DNA of 64,000 nt, taken from positions 1,178,001-1,242,000 of the forward strand of contig NZ_JAHZTD010000002.1 of assembly GCF_019599275.1 (NCBI RefSeq), written 5' to 3'. The translations under genes were made by a program, and so were the position numbers. This DNA comes from Hymenobacter sp. HSC-4F20 (GTDB taxonomy: Bacteria; Bacteroidota; Bacteroidia; Cytophagales; Hymenobacteraceae). This document shows positions 16,553 to 24,436 of this stretch, in pieces. Below the pieces are notes generated by a model. It ran no database searches. It was not told where the DNA came from and was given only the letters and a program-made list of their open reading frames with translations. How positions within the stretch are numbered: the first letter of the stretch is position 1; the number at the start of each line of letters is the position of its first letter.

Positions 16553-16801
16553 ATGGAACAGCTCGTTCGCTACCAAGTAGAGCGCATGTTGCGCCGCAAA
16601 CACCGCAACCCTGCCCTCCAGCTTACTCCTACCTCCCGCCTGCACGAAGATGTGGGCCTCGACTCCATCGACATGGTCGAGCTGGTCATTAATTTAGAAC
16701 ACCGCTTCCACATCGAAATTCCGGACCCGGAGCTGGAAACCCTGCGCACCGTACAGGATGTGCTCAACTGCGTGGATGAGCACCTGGCAGAGGTGATTTA
16801 A
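16553..16801 (+). CDS. Acyl carrier protein, stand-alone
   Basis: This is an 82-residue carrier protein with start ATG 16553 (MEQLVRYQVERMLRRKH); an earlier in-frame ATG would add an unlikely aromatic-rich extension. The 4'-phosphopantetheine site is the Ser in DVGLDSIDMVELVI, followed by the acidic helix HRFHIEIPDPELETL. It is not next to fabF or other fatty-acid genes, so it is not the housekeeping AcpP. It lies 58 bases after the membrane-fusion-like gene and may share its transcript and Rrf2 control. The N-terminus is more basic than in ordinary ACP. Its partner enzyme is unknown; it could serve a lipid- or natural-product-related acyl transfer. Confidence 0.85.
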   Translation: MEQLVRYQVERMLRRKHRNPALQLTPTSRLHEDVGLDSIDMVELVINLEHRFHIEIPDPELETLRTVQDVLNCVDEHLAEVI

Positions 16802-17053
16802 GAGCACTAAGGAAGTTCTTTTTTCACCTTCTACGCTTACCCCGCAAGCAACCCGAGCCCCTACTCTCACGCAGAAGGCAGAGGCTCAGGTTGCCTGCGG
16901 GCTTCTCTGGCCCCTTAACACCAAATCCTGCGCCAGCCGGTATAGTACTCCTGAACAGCTGCTGCCTAAGCGTAGCATGAGCCCTCACCCTACGAGGCGA
17001 CACTTTGCATAACTGCCTGCAAACTACCTGGTAGCGCTGTTTGCTTAACCAGC

Positions 17054-17476
17054 TTATGCTAGCAACTGCTGCCCTTCTTGCAACCACTGAATAGCCAGGC
17101 GCTCGTCTACAAACCGCTCGGCGGTATATGGCTTGTCCTGAAAAAAGCTGGCTGCCGGGAAAGCCGCGTCTGCCTCAGCGTCACGCAAGGTCACTGGGGC
17201 CAATAGGTAGGCCAAGTAGGCGCGGCCCCCCAGCCTAGCGCGCAGCTGGGGCAGGAAGGTAGCCACCATCCACTGGGCACCCTCACGGTCGGTATTGAAG
17301 CGACGACGGGCATCCAGCAGCCAGTAGCGGCACTGGTGATGGGCCGCTACCTCCAGCAGGTAGAAGTAGCCCCGGCACATTTCCTCCAGCTCCACCTTGC
17401 GCATCCACCGGATCAGCAGCACGTCCAGGTCAGTGCGGTAGGCAACTTCGATAAACTCCGGGGCGGCTGGCAGCAT
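17054..17476 (-). CDS. Unknown conserved protein, paralogue of the gene at 2671-3090
   Basis: The protein has 140 residues from ATG 17476. A TTG-initiated extension to 17506 would start inside a -7 box and is rejected. It shares with the protein at 2671-3090 the motif LLDARRRFNTD, a following Trp, FLPQLRARLG, YLAYLLAP and a C-terminal DERLAIQWL (DEGEAVRWL in the other). There is no signal peptide and no membrane helix. The shape suggests a small alpha/beta domain, possibly STAS-like. It is monocistronic with its own promoter and diverges from the GNAT gene. The function is unknown. Confidence 0.7.
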   Translation of the reverse strand: MLPAAPEFIEVAYRTDLDVLLIRWMRKVELEEMCRGYFYLLEVAAHHQCRYWLLDARRRFNTDREGAQWMVATFLPQLRARLGGRAYLAYLLAPVTLRDAEADAAFPAASFFQDKPYTAERFVDERLAIQWLQEGQQLLA

Positions 17477-17503
17477 TAGGGAAGATGTGAAGGGGGATTG
17501 GTT

Positions 17504-17511
17504 CAAAGGTA
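17504..17511 (-). promoter_or_regulatory. -7 promoter box of the gene at 17054-17476
   Basis: The minus strand reads TACCTTTG, an exact TAnnTTTG match, 27 bases upstream of the ATG at 17476. I see no clear -33 box. Confidence 0.6.
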
Positions 17512-17585
17512 CTGGTTCACGGGAGCATCAAGGCGTAGAACAACGTTATTTTGCCGTTTTCTCGACCAAACCCGTATTCTCTCCC

Positions 17586-18161
17586 ATGATTCCGCTGATT
17601 GCCTATACGCCCCGTCTGACGCTAATTGCCGCCAGCCGCGCGCTGCTCACGGCTGAACTCACGAAGCCACAATATTTCCCGATGCTGCTCGGCGCCACCC
17701 TACCCCAGCACTGGCCCCCGGGCCACCACACTGAGGAAGCCATGCGCTACTTCCTGGAGCAGCTTACGGCCGGGGGCCGCACGGCGGCTGGGTGGTATAG
17801 CTGGTACGCCATCCTGCGGGCAGAAAATGAGGGAGTTAGGAACACGCTCATCGGGGTTGGTGGCTTTCATGGCCCGCCCCAGAATGGAACTGTGGCGCTG
17901 AGCTTTTCCGTAGCCGATGACTGGCGCGGGCGCGGCCTGGGCTCCGAACTAGTCGCGGGCCTCGTGCGCCACGTTGCCGATACGGGCTTGGTACGCCAAC
18001 TTACGGCCCGCACTGCTCCGGCCAACACAGCATCCCAACGAATTCTGGAGCGCAACCGCTTCGAGCCGACGGCCCCTGCCCCCGATGCCGAGGGCTTGCT
18101 GCGGTTTCAGCGCGCAATTGTGGCGGCCGATAAAACGCCCCCGTCCGCTCCAACTTCCTGA
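17586..18161 (+). CDS. GNAT-family N-acetyltransferase
   Basis: This 191-residue protein starts at ATG 17586 (MIPLIAYTPRLTLIAASRAL); the reading frame continues upstream into the divergent promoter. It has the N-terminal TPRLTL-type strand of the RimJ/L-like GNAT group, a central beta region (LIGVGGFHGPP, GTVALSFSVADDW) and the acetyl-CoA loop RGRGLGSELVAGLV, then NTASQRILERNRFE, the usual motif B region. It should transfer an acetyl group to a small molecule or protein N-terminus in the cytoplasm; the substrate cannot be predicted. It stands alone, divergent from the gene ending at 17476. Confidence 0.88.
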   Translation: MIPLIAYTPRLTLIAASRALLTAELTKPQYFPMLLGATLPQHWPPGHHTEEAMRYFLEQLTAGGRTAAGWYSWYAILRAENEGVRNTLIGVGGFHGPPQNGTVALSFSVADDWRGRGLGSELVAGLVRHVADTGLVRQLTARTAPANTASQRILERNRFEPTAPAPDAEGLLRFQRAIVAADKTPPSAPTS

Positions 18162-18258
18162 CCAGGGCCGGCTCAAGCCAACTGCTAATTTCAGCCTACC
18201 CCGATAGGTGGCACCGGTACGCAGGGTATTTTTACACTCTCACTTACCCTGCTTTCCT

Positions 18259-19362
18259 ATGCCTGAGCCTGCCGGCGCTCCTACTGCGTATCACACTGAA
18301 CTGAACGGGGCGCGGGCTATTGCCATTTGGCTGGTAGTGCTGCAGCACTGGATTGCGCCACCAGTTATGATGGGGGAAATGGGCCGGCAGATCTTGTTTG
18401 TCCTGAGCGGATACCTGATTTCCAGCATTGTGTGGGAGAAACAGGCCTACCCTGGGGCCCCTGGCAACTGGCGGCAACGGCTGGGCACTTTTTACTTGCG
18501 GCGAGTACTGCGCATCATCCCTCCCTACTACTGCACCCTGGCCCTAAGTGCCCTGCTCCCCCTGGCAACCGTGCAGGAGTACCCCGCCTGGTTTATGCTG
18601 CCCGTCGCTAATCAACTTTTCTACCACCTGCAACGCTGGGGTGAGGGCTGCGGCCACCTCTGGACGCTGGCCGTTGAGGAACAGTTCTACCTTATTTGGC
18701 CCTTGCTGCTAGCATTCGTGGGCCAGCGGTGGCGGTGGCTGCTCTTGGTGGGCATAGCCGGGCTAGCCTTCCGTATAGGATGGGGCCTGCTGGTTACCTC
18801 CGGCTTCCTGCTGGTGCTGCTGCCCTCGTCCCTGGACCTATTCACGGCGGGTACGCTGCTGCGACTTTTCGAGAAATCAGGGCAGCTGGAGCAGTGGGTA
18901 CGCGGCTGGCATGTGCTGCTGGCCTGGGCCGTTTGGTGGACGCTGTGGGCTCTGCTACACAACTATCACGGCGGCGCCACCTGGCTGATGGTATTCCCGG
19001 CAGTGGGAGCAGTAGCGGCCTCCCTGACCCTGGGGTGGCTACTTTGCTACCCGGCAGCGGCCCGGCGACTGGGCTTAGTGCATCCGGTGTTGCTATGGGT
19101 AGGAAAACGGAGTTTCGGAGTGTATTTGTATCATCTGATGCTACCTGTGCTTTGGCAGCGCGTCGTATTCAAACTATGCGCTGCCGGCTCGGAGTGGCGG
19201 GTGTTGCTCCTGAAGCCACTACCAACAGTACTTGTGCTCATCCCCTTACTTCTGCTGATAACGGCTGCTTCCTGGCGTTTCGTTGAGGAGCCGCTTAGCC
19301 AGTTCAAGCGCTACCTCACCTACTCCCCTATTCGCGCCAAACAAGCTTCGGCACGCTCCTAA
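18259..19362 (+). CDS. Acyltransferase-3 family integral membrane protein (OafA-like)
   Basis: This 367-residue protein has about ten hydrophobic segments. The start is taken at ATG 18259 (MPEPAGAPTAYHTELNGARA) rather than an upstream GTG, because family members begin with a short cytosolic tail before L-N-G-x-R-A. The catalytic-site region NGARAIAIWLVVLQHW includes the conserved Arg and His (His30), and the second signature FYLRRVLRIIPPYYC is also present, as is the HLWTLAVEEQFYLIWPLL motif. Such enzymes O-acylate sugars of surface polysaccharides or other envelope molecules. No polysaccharide genes flank it, so its acceptor is unknown. Confidence 0.9.
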   Translation: MPEPAGAPTAYHTELNGARAIAIWLVVLQHWIAPPVMMGEMGRQILFVLSGYLISSIVWEKQAYPGAPGNWRQRLGTFYLRRVLRIIPPYYCTLALSALLPLATVQEYPAWFMLPVANQLFYHLQRWGEGCGHLWTLAVEEQFYLIWPLLLAFVGQRWRWLLLVGIAGLAFRIGWGLLVTSGFLLVLLPSSLDLFTAGTLLRLFEKSGQLEQWVRGWHVLLAWAVWWTLWALLHNYHGGATWLMVFPAVGAVAASLTLGWLLCYPAAARRLGLVHPVLLWVGKRSFGVYLYHLMLPVLWQRVVFKLCAAGSEWRVLLLKPLPTVLVLIPLLLLITAASWRFVEEPLSQFKRYLTYSPIRAKQASARS

Positions 19363-19615
19363 CTTTCCTCAACCCGAAAGGTAATAGCTCACTGACAGGT
19401 CAGGTAAGACGCCCCGCTTGGATGAGCGTTCTACTAATTTTCTAAGCTAAGCAGCACGTAGATATGTCTATTACTTGCGCCAGAATGACCGAATTAGATA
19501 GATTTCAACTGTATTTCATAGACTTTTTGACATAAAACATGGGTTACAGCTTCCTCTTTCAGGTTGGTACAGGATTTGAAATAAGCCTTGTACACCTTAA
19601 GAGAGGAACCTGACC

Positions 19616-19999
19616 ATGAATCTTATCAGCAAGGATTTTATCCGCAACATCGCCCCGCAACTCGACCTGCTTAATACGCTGGGTGGAGGCATTGCCCAGG
19701 CCTCGATGCGGATTGACAAGCGGGAAAAGGGCGTGGTGGTCCGGGTGGCTGCCCCGTCGGTAAGCCCCGACAACTTCCACGTAGTACTTAACAATAACGT
19801 CCTGACCGTATTTGCCGAGTACCGTCATTCGCCCGAAGACAAGCTGGCGGCTCCGCTATTCACCCGCACGCTGAACCTGCCCGCCACCCTCGACTACAGC
19901 CGCATCGATGCCGTGTTTGAGGGCCAGGAACTGCAGATCCGCATTCCCTACCGCGACGCAGCTACCGAGCCGCGCGAAATCAACATCAAGCAGCGCTAA
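19616..19999 (+). CDS. Small heat-shock protein, Hsp20/alpha-crystallin family
   Basis: The protein has 127 residues with the alpha-crystallin domain over most of its length: RIDKREKGVVVRVAAPSVSPDNFHVVLNNNVLTVFAEY, then LPATLDYSRIDAVFEGQELQIRIPY. The N-terminal arm is short and the C-terminal extension ends EINIKQR, containing the I-x-I oligomerisation motif. It is an ATP-independent holdase in the cytoplasm. A purine-rich GAGAGGAAC lies before the start. The upstream 250 bases are AT-rich and probably carry a stress-responsive promoter, though I cannot assign boxes. A good terminator follows. Confidence 0.92.
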   Translation: MNLISKDFIRNIAPQLDLLNTLGGGIAQASMRIDKREKGVVVRVAAPSVSPDNFHVVLNNNVLTVFAEYRHSPEDKLAAPLFTRTLNLPATLDYSRIDAVFEGQELQIRIPYRDAATEPREINIKQR

Positions 20000-20055
20000 G
20001 TAAGTCTAGCTGCCTATAACGCCGGGACCGACCGGCATGCTTTATGGTATCACCT

Positions 20056-20083
20056 GCCACTGCCCCCCGGTAGTGGCTTTTTT
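20056..20083 (+). terminator. Intrinsic terminator of the Hsp20 gene
   Basis: GCCACT/AGTGGC arms extended by three pairs make a 9-bp stem with a 4-base loop, followed by six T at 20078-20083. Confidence 0.85.
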
Positions 20084-20093
20084 GTGTTCTATC

Positions 20094-20417
20094 TTAATTG
20101 AATAAGGGCCATAACAGCAGAAAACCAGTGAGCAGCGACAGATAGAACCAGCCCATTAGTTGGCTCCGGTGGCGGCGGGGTAGGCGGTTGCTGAGTACCA
20201 GCACGGCCACTACTACCAGCGTAAGGTGCAGGAGCAGAAACACTACCGTTTTCACCCAGTTGCTGACGATTGTGTTTTCCGGCTGAAGCTGGTTGCTCAT
20301 GCCCAGACCGGAGGTAGCGAAGCGCAGCACCTGGTATGCTACTACCTCGAACAGCACAAACAAGCCGGCTCCCGCCAACAGGGCTAATGGCCCGGATTTC
20401 TGCGATACATCAGCCAT
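20094..20417 (-). CDS. Small membrane protein with three predicted helices
   Basis: The protein has 107 residues with hydrophobic segments at about 10-32, 52-77 and 84-105 and a basic loop (RLPRRHRSQ) between the last two. I recognise no family. It lies one base after the stop of the VF530-type gene and is surely co-transcribed with it. A PRRHR-type loop facing the cytoplasm would fit the positive-inside rule. The function is unknown. Confidence 0.6.
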   Translation of the reverse strand: MADVSQKSGPLALLAGAGLFVLFEVVAYQVLRFATSGLGMSNQLQPENTIVSNWVKTVVFLLLHLTLVVVAVLVLSNRLPRRHRSQLMGWFYLSLLTGFLLLWPLFN

Positions 20418-20418
20418 A

Positions 20419-20691
20419 TTATTTCTTAGCCAACACCTCCGCCGTCCGGGTCCGAATGTAGAGCTCTTCTACCTTGGCCCGGGCCCAGGGTGTGCGCCGC
20501 AGAAAGGTAAGGCTAGACTTGATACTTGGGTTGACGGCGAAGCAGTTAATCCGGATGCGGCGGTCCAGCTCGGGCCAGCCGTAGGCCGCTACCAGGTACT
20601 CCAGAATCTGGGCCAGCGTAACGCCGTGTAGCTCACGGATCAGGTGGCCCGATTCGTCGCGGGCGTCGGGCAGGTTGGGCAGGTCGGGCAT
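20419..20691 (-). CDS. VF530-family (DUF2132) small DNA-binding-like protein
   Basis: The protein has 90 residues from ATG 20691; the longer frame would overlap the divergent promoter region. The sequence LHGVTLAQILEYLVAAYGWPELDRRIRINCF, NPSIKSSLTFLRRTPWARAKVEELYI is the family signature over its whole length. The prototype from Vibrio fischeri has a known fold and was named a DNA-binding protein, but the physiological role is unclear. It is the first gene of a two-gene minus-strand unit and diverges from the lysozyme gene. Confidence 0.88.
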   Translation of the reverse strand: MPDLPNLPDARDESGHLIRELHGVTLAQILEYLVAAYGWPELDRRIRINCFAVNPSIKSSLTFLRRTPWARAKVEELYIRTRTAEVLAKK

Positions 20692-20788
20692 GAGGAATAG
20701 GCAACTTGTGTAAGTAAAAGTGCGAAAAAGCAGGCGTCTTTCGGGCCCACCCGCCCCGAAAACGTACCACACACCCCTTGCCTTGCGT

Positions 20789-20796
20789 TACCTTTG
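20789..20796 (+). promoter_or_regulatory. -7 promoter box of the GH25 lysozyme gene
   Basis: TACCTTTG matches TAnnTTTG and lies 19 bases before the ATG at 20816, giving a leader of about 14 bases. A -33 element is not clear. Confidence 0.6.
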
Positions 20797-20815
20797 GCAA
20801 CCTGCCATTGCCTTT

Positions 20816-21643
20816 ATGAGTGCTTCTCGTCGTTCCCGTTCTGGCTTGCCGCCTTTGTGGCGCCGGGCTTTGCTGCTGGCCTTCCTGGCTGCGCTGGCAG
20901 GTAGCCTGGTGTTTTACTGGCGGCACCAGCGGCAGCTCAACCGCTATATCCGCCGCACATACGCTTCCCTGATTAGCGGCCACCTCACGGGCCGCGAGAA
21001 AACTCCGTTGCTGGCCGGTTACTCGGTACATGGCATTGATGTCTCGGCGTACCAAGGGCGCATTGACTGGGGCCAAGTAGCTGAGCACCACGTGCGGTTT
21101 GCGTTCATCAAGGCCACGGAAGGAGTAACCCTGCGTGATGCGCGCTTCAAGCGAAACTGGCAGGGCGCCCAGGCCGCGGGCATCTACCGGGGCGCCTACC
21201 ATTACTTCCAACCTAACTACGATGGCGCGAAGCAGGCCAACTTGTTTACGCGCACCGTGCCCCTGTCGCCCGGCGACTTACCGCCCGTCCTGGATGTAGA
21301 ACACGCCGAGTTTCATGATGTGGCCCAGATGCGCCAGGGCGTGGCTATCTGGCTGCGGTTGGTGGAGCGTCATTACGGGGTGCGCCCCATTCTCTACTCC
21401 AACTATAGCTTCTATAAGCGCCACCTGGCCGGCCATTTCGATAAGTACCCGTTGTGGCTGGCGCACTACGAGGTGTCGCAACCTTCTCTGCCCCGCGAAA
21501 AGTGGATTATCTGGCAGCATTCCGATGAGGCCTACGTGCCCGGCATTCGGGGCACGGTCGACTTTAACGTATTTCAGGGCAACTTTGAGCGCCTGCTGGC
21601 CTTGCGCATTCCGGCTCGAAGTCAGGGGTCGGTGCCTAATTAA
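20816..21643 (+). CDS. GH25-family lysozyme, membrane anchored
   Basis: The protein has 275 residues from ATG 20816; the frame is open upstream but a -7 box at 20789 decides for this start. A basic N-terminus and one membrane helix (16-34) form a signal anchor. The GH25 barrel begins HGIDVSAYQGRIDW with the conserved Asp75, and the catalytic pair of the family is seen in PPVLDVEHAE (Glu162). YSNYSFYKRHLAG and WQHSDEAYVPGI complete the fold. It hydrolyses the MurNAc-GlcNAc bond of peptidoglycan. It is followed 11 bases later by rlpA, so the two form a cell-wall remodelling unit. Confidence 0.93.
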   Translation: MSASRRSRSGLPPLWRRALLLAFLAALAGSLVFYWRHQRQLNRYIRRTYASLISGHLTGREKTPLLAGYSVHGIDVSAYQGRIDWGQVAEHHVRFAFIKATEGVTLRDARFKRNWQGAQAAGIYRGAYHYFQPNYDGAKQANLFTRTVPLSPGDLPPVLDVEHAEFHDVAQMRQGVAIWLRLVERHYGVRPILYSNYSFYKRHLAGHFDKYPLWLAHYEVSQPSLPREKWIIWQHSDEAYVPGIRGTVDFNVFQGNFERLLALRIPARSQGSVPN

Positions 21644-21654
21644 TTTGCTCTCCT

Positions 21655-22047
21655 ATGTTCCTTTCCGCACTGGCTACCCGTCTCCCCTTTCGCTACCTAC
21701 TGCCTGCCGCCTTGGCGGTTTCCTCTTGCGCTGGAGGGGGTAGCACGTTCACGCAGTCGGGCAAGGCTTCGTATTACGCCGATAAATTTGCGGGCCGCAA
21801 AACAGCCAGCGGCTCCGTGTATCGGCCCAGCAAACGCACCGCTGCGCACAACTCCTTGCCGTTCGGCACCATTGTTCGCGTAACAAACCCGCGTAACCAC
21901 CGCTCCGTGAAAGTAAAGATAACCGACCGGGGGCCGCACGCTAAGGGCCGCGTCATCGACCTTTCCCGCAAAGCAGCCCGTAAAATTGGGCTGGTGGAGG
22001 CGGGAGTAGCTCCCGTTGAGTTAAAAGTAGTTCGTAAGGTTAAGTAA
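21655..22047 (+). CDS. rlpA: RlpA-like lipoprotein with double-psi beta-barrel
   Basis: The protein has 130 residues. The signal ends in a lipobox AVSSC (Cys25). The DPBB domain of RlpA follows: [37 protein letters not shown] and [20 protein letters not shown] with the key Asp of the family. RlpA proteins bind or cleave denuded peptidoglycan strands at the septum. There is no C-terminal SPOR domain, as in many Bacteroidota members. It is transcribed with the GH25 lysozyme upstream and probably with the small gene downstream. Symbol by family. Confidence 0.88.
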   Translation: MFLSALATRLPFRYLLPAALAVSSCAGGGSTFTQSGKASYYADKFAGRKTASGSVYRPSKRTAAHNSLPFGTIVRVTNPRNHRSVKVKITDRGPHAKGRVIDLSRKAARKIGLVEAGVAPVELKVVRKVK

Positions 22048-22076
22048 GTAGCCTTTCTTTCAAGCCCCAGTTACTC

Positions 22077-22280
22077 ATGCGCATTCGTAAGAAAGTTCAG
22101 TGGACCATTCCGGCCGAAGCCAACCGTTTCATCCAGCTCGGGGTCTTTGTAAAAGCGGCGGAAGCCCAGGGCTGGACAGAAGCCGAAATTCAGTTTGTAA
22201 TGGATGAAATTGTGGAAGCCCACGACGAAGCCGAGGCCCTGCTCATCTTCCAGGACTACACTCAGCAAGCCCGCCACTAA
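22077..22280 (+). CDS. Small unknown protein, 67 residues
   Basis: This is a short acidic, helical protein ([20 protein letters not shown] ... ending QDYTQQARH) with no signal peptide. It begins 29 bases after the rlpA stop on the same strand and ends just before a strong hairpin, so it is probably the last gene of the GH25-rlpA unit. Codon use is normal and the reading frame is uninterrupted. I recognise no family. The [20 protein letters not shown] stretch would form an amphipathic helix. The function is unknown. Confidence 0.6.
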   Translation: MRIRKKVQWTIPAEANRFIQLGVFVKAAEAQGWTEAEIQFVMDEIVEAHDEAEALLIFQDYTQQARH

Positions 22281-22285
22281 CAGCG

Positions 22286-22320
22286 CGGGGCAGCCCGGCC
22301 ATTGCGGCCGGGCTGCCCCG
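22286..22320. terminator. Perfect 15-bp GC-rich hairpin between convergent genes
   Basis: Arms 22286-22300 and 22306-22320 are exact complements around the 5-base loop ATTGC. There is no T-run on either side. It separates the plus-strand lysozyme unit from the minus-strand gene ending at 22356. Confidence 0.7.
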
Positions 22321-22355
22321 TAGTATTCTGAGACCAGGCTGAAGAAGGAAGCGGC

Positions 22356-22772
22356 TTACTTTACCTTCTTCTTCATTTTGACCTTGCCCCCATTTTTCGA
22401 CAGTTGCATCAGGCTGTCTTGCTCCGCCTTCATGGCTTTGGTTGTCATGCGGCCAGTTAAGGACATATAGTCGCCTTCTTTGAGCATGGTAGTGGTACCG
22501 TTGGCCATTGTCACGGTGCCGTCGGCATTGATTTTCGTGCCATTCACCAAGGCTGTTTCGGCGGTCAGGGGCTCGGTATGGGCGTCGCGGGTCACCATTA
22601 CCTTCCCATCTTTCATCATGAACCCGTCTTTGAGGGTAACACCTTGGGGAGCGGCCGCTTTGGGGCGGGGCTGCACGGGGCGGCGGGGCGGCAGCTTCGT
22701 TTGGGCGTGGGCGCTAAGGGTAGCCGCCGCCGTGAGAAGCAGGCCAGCCAGAAGGGTACGATATACTTTCAT
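22356..22772 (-). CDS. Secreted DUF6799-like protein
   Basis: This 138-residue protein has a signal peptide (MKVYRTLLAGLLLTAAATLSAHAQ) and a Pro/Arg-rich linker. Two short repeats follow, GVTLKDGFMMKDGKVMVTRD and KINADGTVTMANGTTTMLKEGDY, each a beta-turn-beta unit ending in Met-rich strands. This is the pattern of DUF6799 proteins of Bacteroidota; the number is from memory and should be checked. The C-terminus is Lys-rich (KVKMKKKVK). It is predicted to lie in the periplasm or outside the cell. Methionine richness could suggest metal binding, but that is a guess. Confidence 0.7.
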   Translation of the reverse strand: MKVYRTLLAGLLLTAAATLSAHAQTKLPPRRPVQPRPKAAAPQGVTLKDGFMMKDGKVMVTRDAHTEPLTAETALVNGTKINADGTVTMANGTTTMLKEGDYMSLTGRMTTKAMKAEQDSLMQLSKNGGKVKMKKKVK

Positions 22773-22959
22773 AAGAGGTGAGACTAAAATAAATGTGAGA
22801 GAAAAGCAGCGGTAGCCAGGTAGCGTAACTTACAAAATACGGACCGAATTCTACTGTGTTGGTCGGGTAACCCCGGTTCCGTCGTACTCGTTTTACGGAG
22901 AGAATCCCAGCTTCCGGCACTGCGCCGGGAGCTTTCTTCCCGTTTAGCCTCGCTCGCCC

Positions 22960-23868
22960 GTGGATTACAAAGACTATTATCAGATTCTGGGCCTTGATAA
23001 AACGGCCACTAAAGACCAGATCAAGAAAGCCTACCGCAAGCTAGCCCGCCAGTACCACCCCGACGTAAATCCTAACGACGCGGAGGCGGAGCGCAAGTTC
23101 AAGGAAATCAACGAAGCGCACGAAGTACTCAGCGACGATGAAAAGCGCCAGAAGTACGACCAGCTAGGGGCCGACTGGCAGCGCTACCAACAAGCAGGTG
23201 GCAGCCGGGGCGGCCAGCCCGGCGGGGGCTTCGACTGGTCGCAGTATACCCAGGGCGGCGGATTCAGTGGCGAAGACAACCCCTTCGGCGGCACCGATTT
23301 TTCGGAGTTTTTCAGCTCCATGTTCGGCGGGATGGGCGGCGGCGGCACCCGCCCCCGCGCGGGCCAAGATTACCAAGCCGAGTTGGAGCTGACGCTGGAA
23401 GAAGCCTACCACGGCGGACCGCGCACCCTCACCGTCAACGGTAAAAACCTGCGCATTACCATTCATCCGGGCGTAGAAGACGGGCAGACCATCCGGCTGC
23501 GTGACCAAGGTGGGCCCGGGCGCAACGGCGGCCCTACTGGCTCACTGTACATTACCCTGCGCATTCTGCCGGATGCCCGCTATTCCCGCGCTGGCAACGA
23601 CCTGACCATGGACGTCCCGGTGAGTATCTACACGGCTTTGCTGGGTGGAGAACAGGTAGTAGAAACCTTATCGGGTCCGGTAAAAATCAACATCAAGCCC
23701 GAAACCCAGAACGGCACCCGCCTGCGCCTGCGCGGCAAGGGCTTCCCAGTGTACCGGCAGGCAGGCCAGTTCGGCGACTTGTACCTGCGCCTGAATCTCA
23801 CCTTGCCTCAAAACCTTACAGAGCAGGAAAAGGCCCTCTTCCGCCAGCTTGCGGAGCTGCGCAAGTAG
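22960..23868 (+). CDS. cbpA: CbpA-type DnaJ co-chaperone
   Basis: The protein has 302 residues and starts at GTG 22960 ([12 protein letters not shown]), the normal family N-terminus. The J domain spans 1-70 with the HPD motif at 33-35. A Gly/Phe-rich linker follows ([20 protein letters not shown]), then two DnaJ C-terminal beta domains with no CxxCxGxG zinc finger. This is the architecture of CbpA/type II J proteins, which stimulate DnaK ATPase and bind clients or DNA. It is followed closely by cbpM, its usual modulator gene, which supports the assignment. Confidence 0.92.
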   Translation: MDYKDYYQILGLDKTATKDQIKKAYRKLARQYHPDVNPNDAEAERKFKEINEAHEVLSDDEKRQKYDQLGADWQRYQQAGGSRGGQPGGGFDWSQYTQGGGFSGEDNPFGGTDFSEFFSSMFGGMGGGGTRPRAGQDYQAELELTLEEAYHGGPRTLTVNGKNLRITIHPGVEDGQTIRLRDQGGPGRNGGPTGSLYITLRILPDARYSRAGNDLTMDVPVSIYTALLGGEQVVETLSGPVKINIKPETQNGTRLRLRGKGFPVYRQAGQFGDLYLRLNLTLPQNLTEQEKALFRQLAELRK

Positions 23869-23926
23869 GGCCCCCGTGGCTTGCGCTCCGTATTTCCTAC
23901 CCCTTTACGGCTACCCAACCTCTGCT

Positions 23927-24253
23927 ATGGAAACCCATATCATCACCCTCACTTTTCACGACTGTGCGATCCGCTACGGCTTAAGCGAAGCCGATGTGCA
24001 CGAGTTTGTAGATCTGGGCCTACTGCATCCAGCCCCCGACACCCCGAACGCTCTGCGCGAAGAGCCTGACCACATTGCCCGCCTGGCCCGCCTGCACCAC
24101 GAGCTAGGGCTGAGCAAGGATAGCCTGGAGGTGATTATGGCCATGCGCCAGCGTCTGGAGCAACTGCAGCAGGAGCTTACCCAGCAGCGTGCACGCGTGC
24201 GCCAACTTGAGCTGTTTCTGCGCGGCTCGGGGCCCATGCTCGACCTCGATTAA
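23927..24253 (+). CDS. cbpM: CbpM-like chaperone modulator (MerR-like fold)
   Basis: The protein has 108 residues from ATG 23927; an upstream in-frame ATG inside the end of cbpA is less likely. The pattern ALREEPDHIARLARLHHELGLSKDSLEVIMAM followed by a coiled-coil QRLEQLQQELTQQRARVRQLELFL is that of CbpM, which binds the J domain of CbpA and blocks its action on DnaK. It lies 58 bases after cbpA. The family is well known in Proteobacteria; the pairing here implies the same control. Confidence 0.88.
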   Translation: METHIITLTFHDCAIRYGLSEADVHEFVDLGLLHPAPDTPNALREEPDHIARLARLHHELGLSKDSLEVIMAMRQRLEQLQQELTQQRARVRQLELFLRGSGPMLDLD

Positions 24254-24436
24254 ACTTCCAGGGTGAATTTCTTGCCCTACCGCAGAGCTTCGGCGTGGGC
24301 TGTTTCACCGCTTGTTTTGCAGGATTCCTAGGCACGCTTGTACGCAGCTAGGCAACTTTTCCGGGTAAGGCCGGTATAAAGTCCCAGTTTGGCCCCTCCG
24401 GTCGGGCTAATCATGTGTCACCTTTTTCACTTTTAT

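Noticed and set aside
17477-17506. TTG start extending the unknown gene ending at 17054
   Set aside because: The TTG is part of the TACCTTTG -7 box at 17504-17511, so it is upstream of the mRNA.
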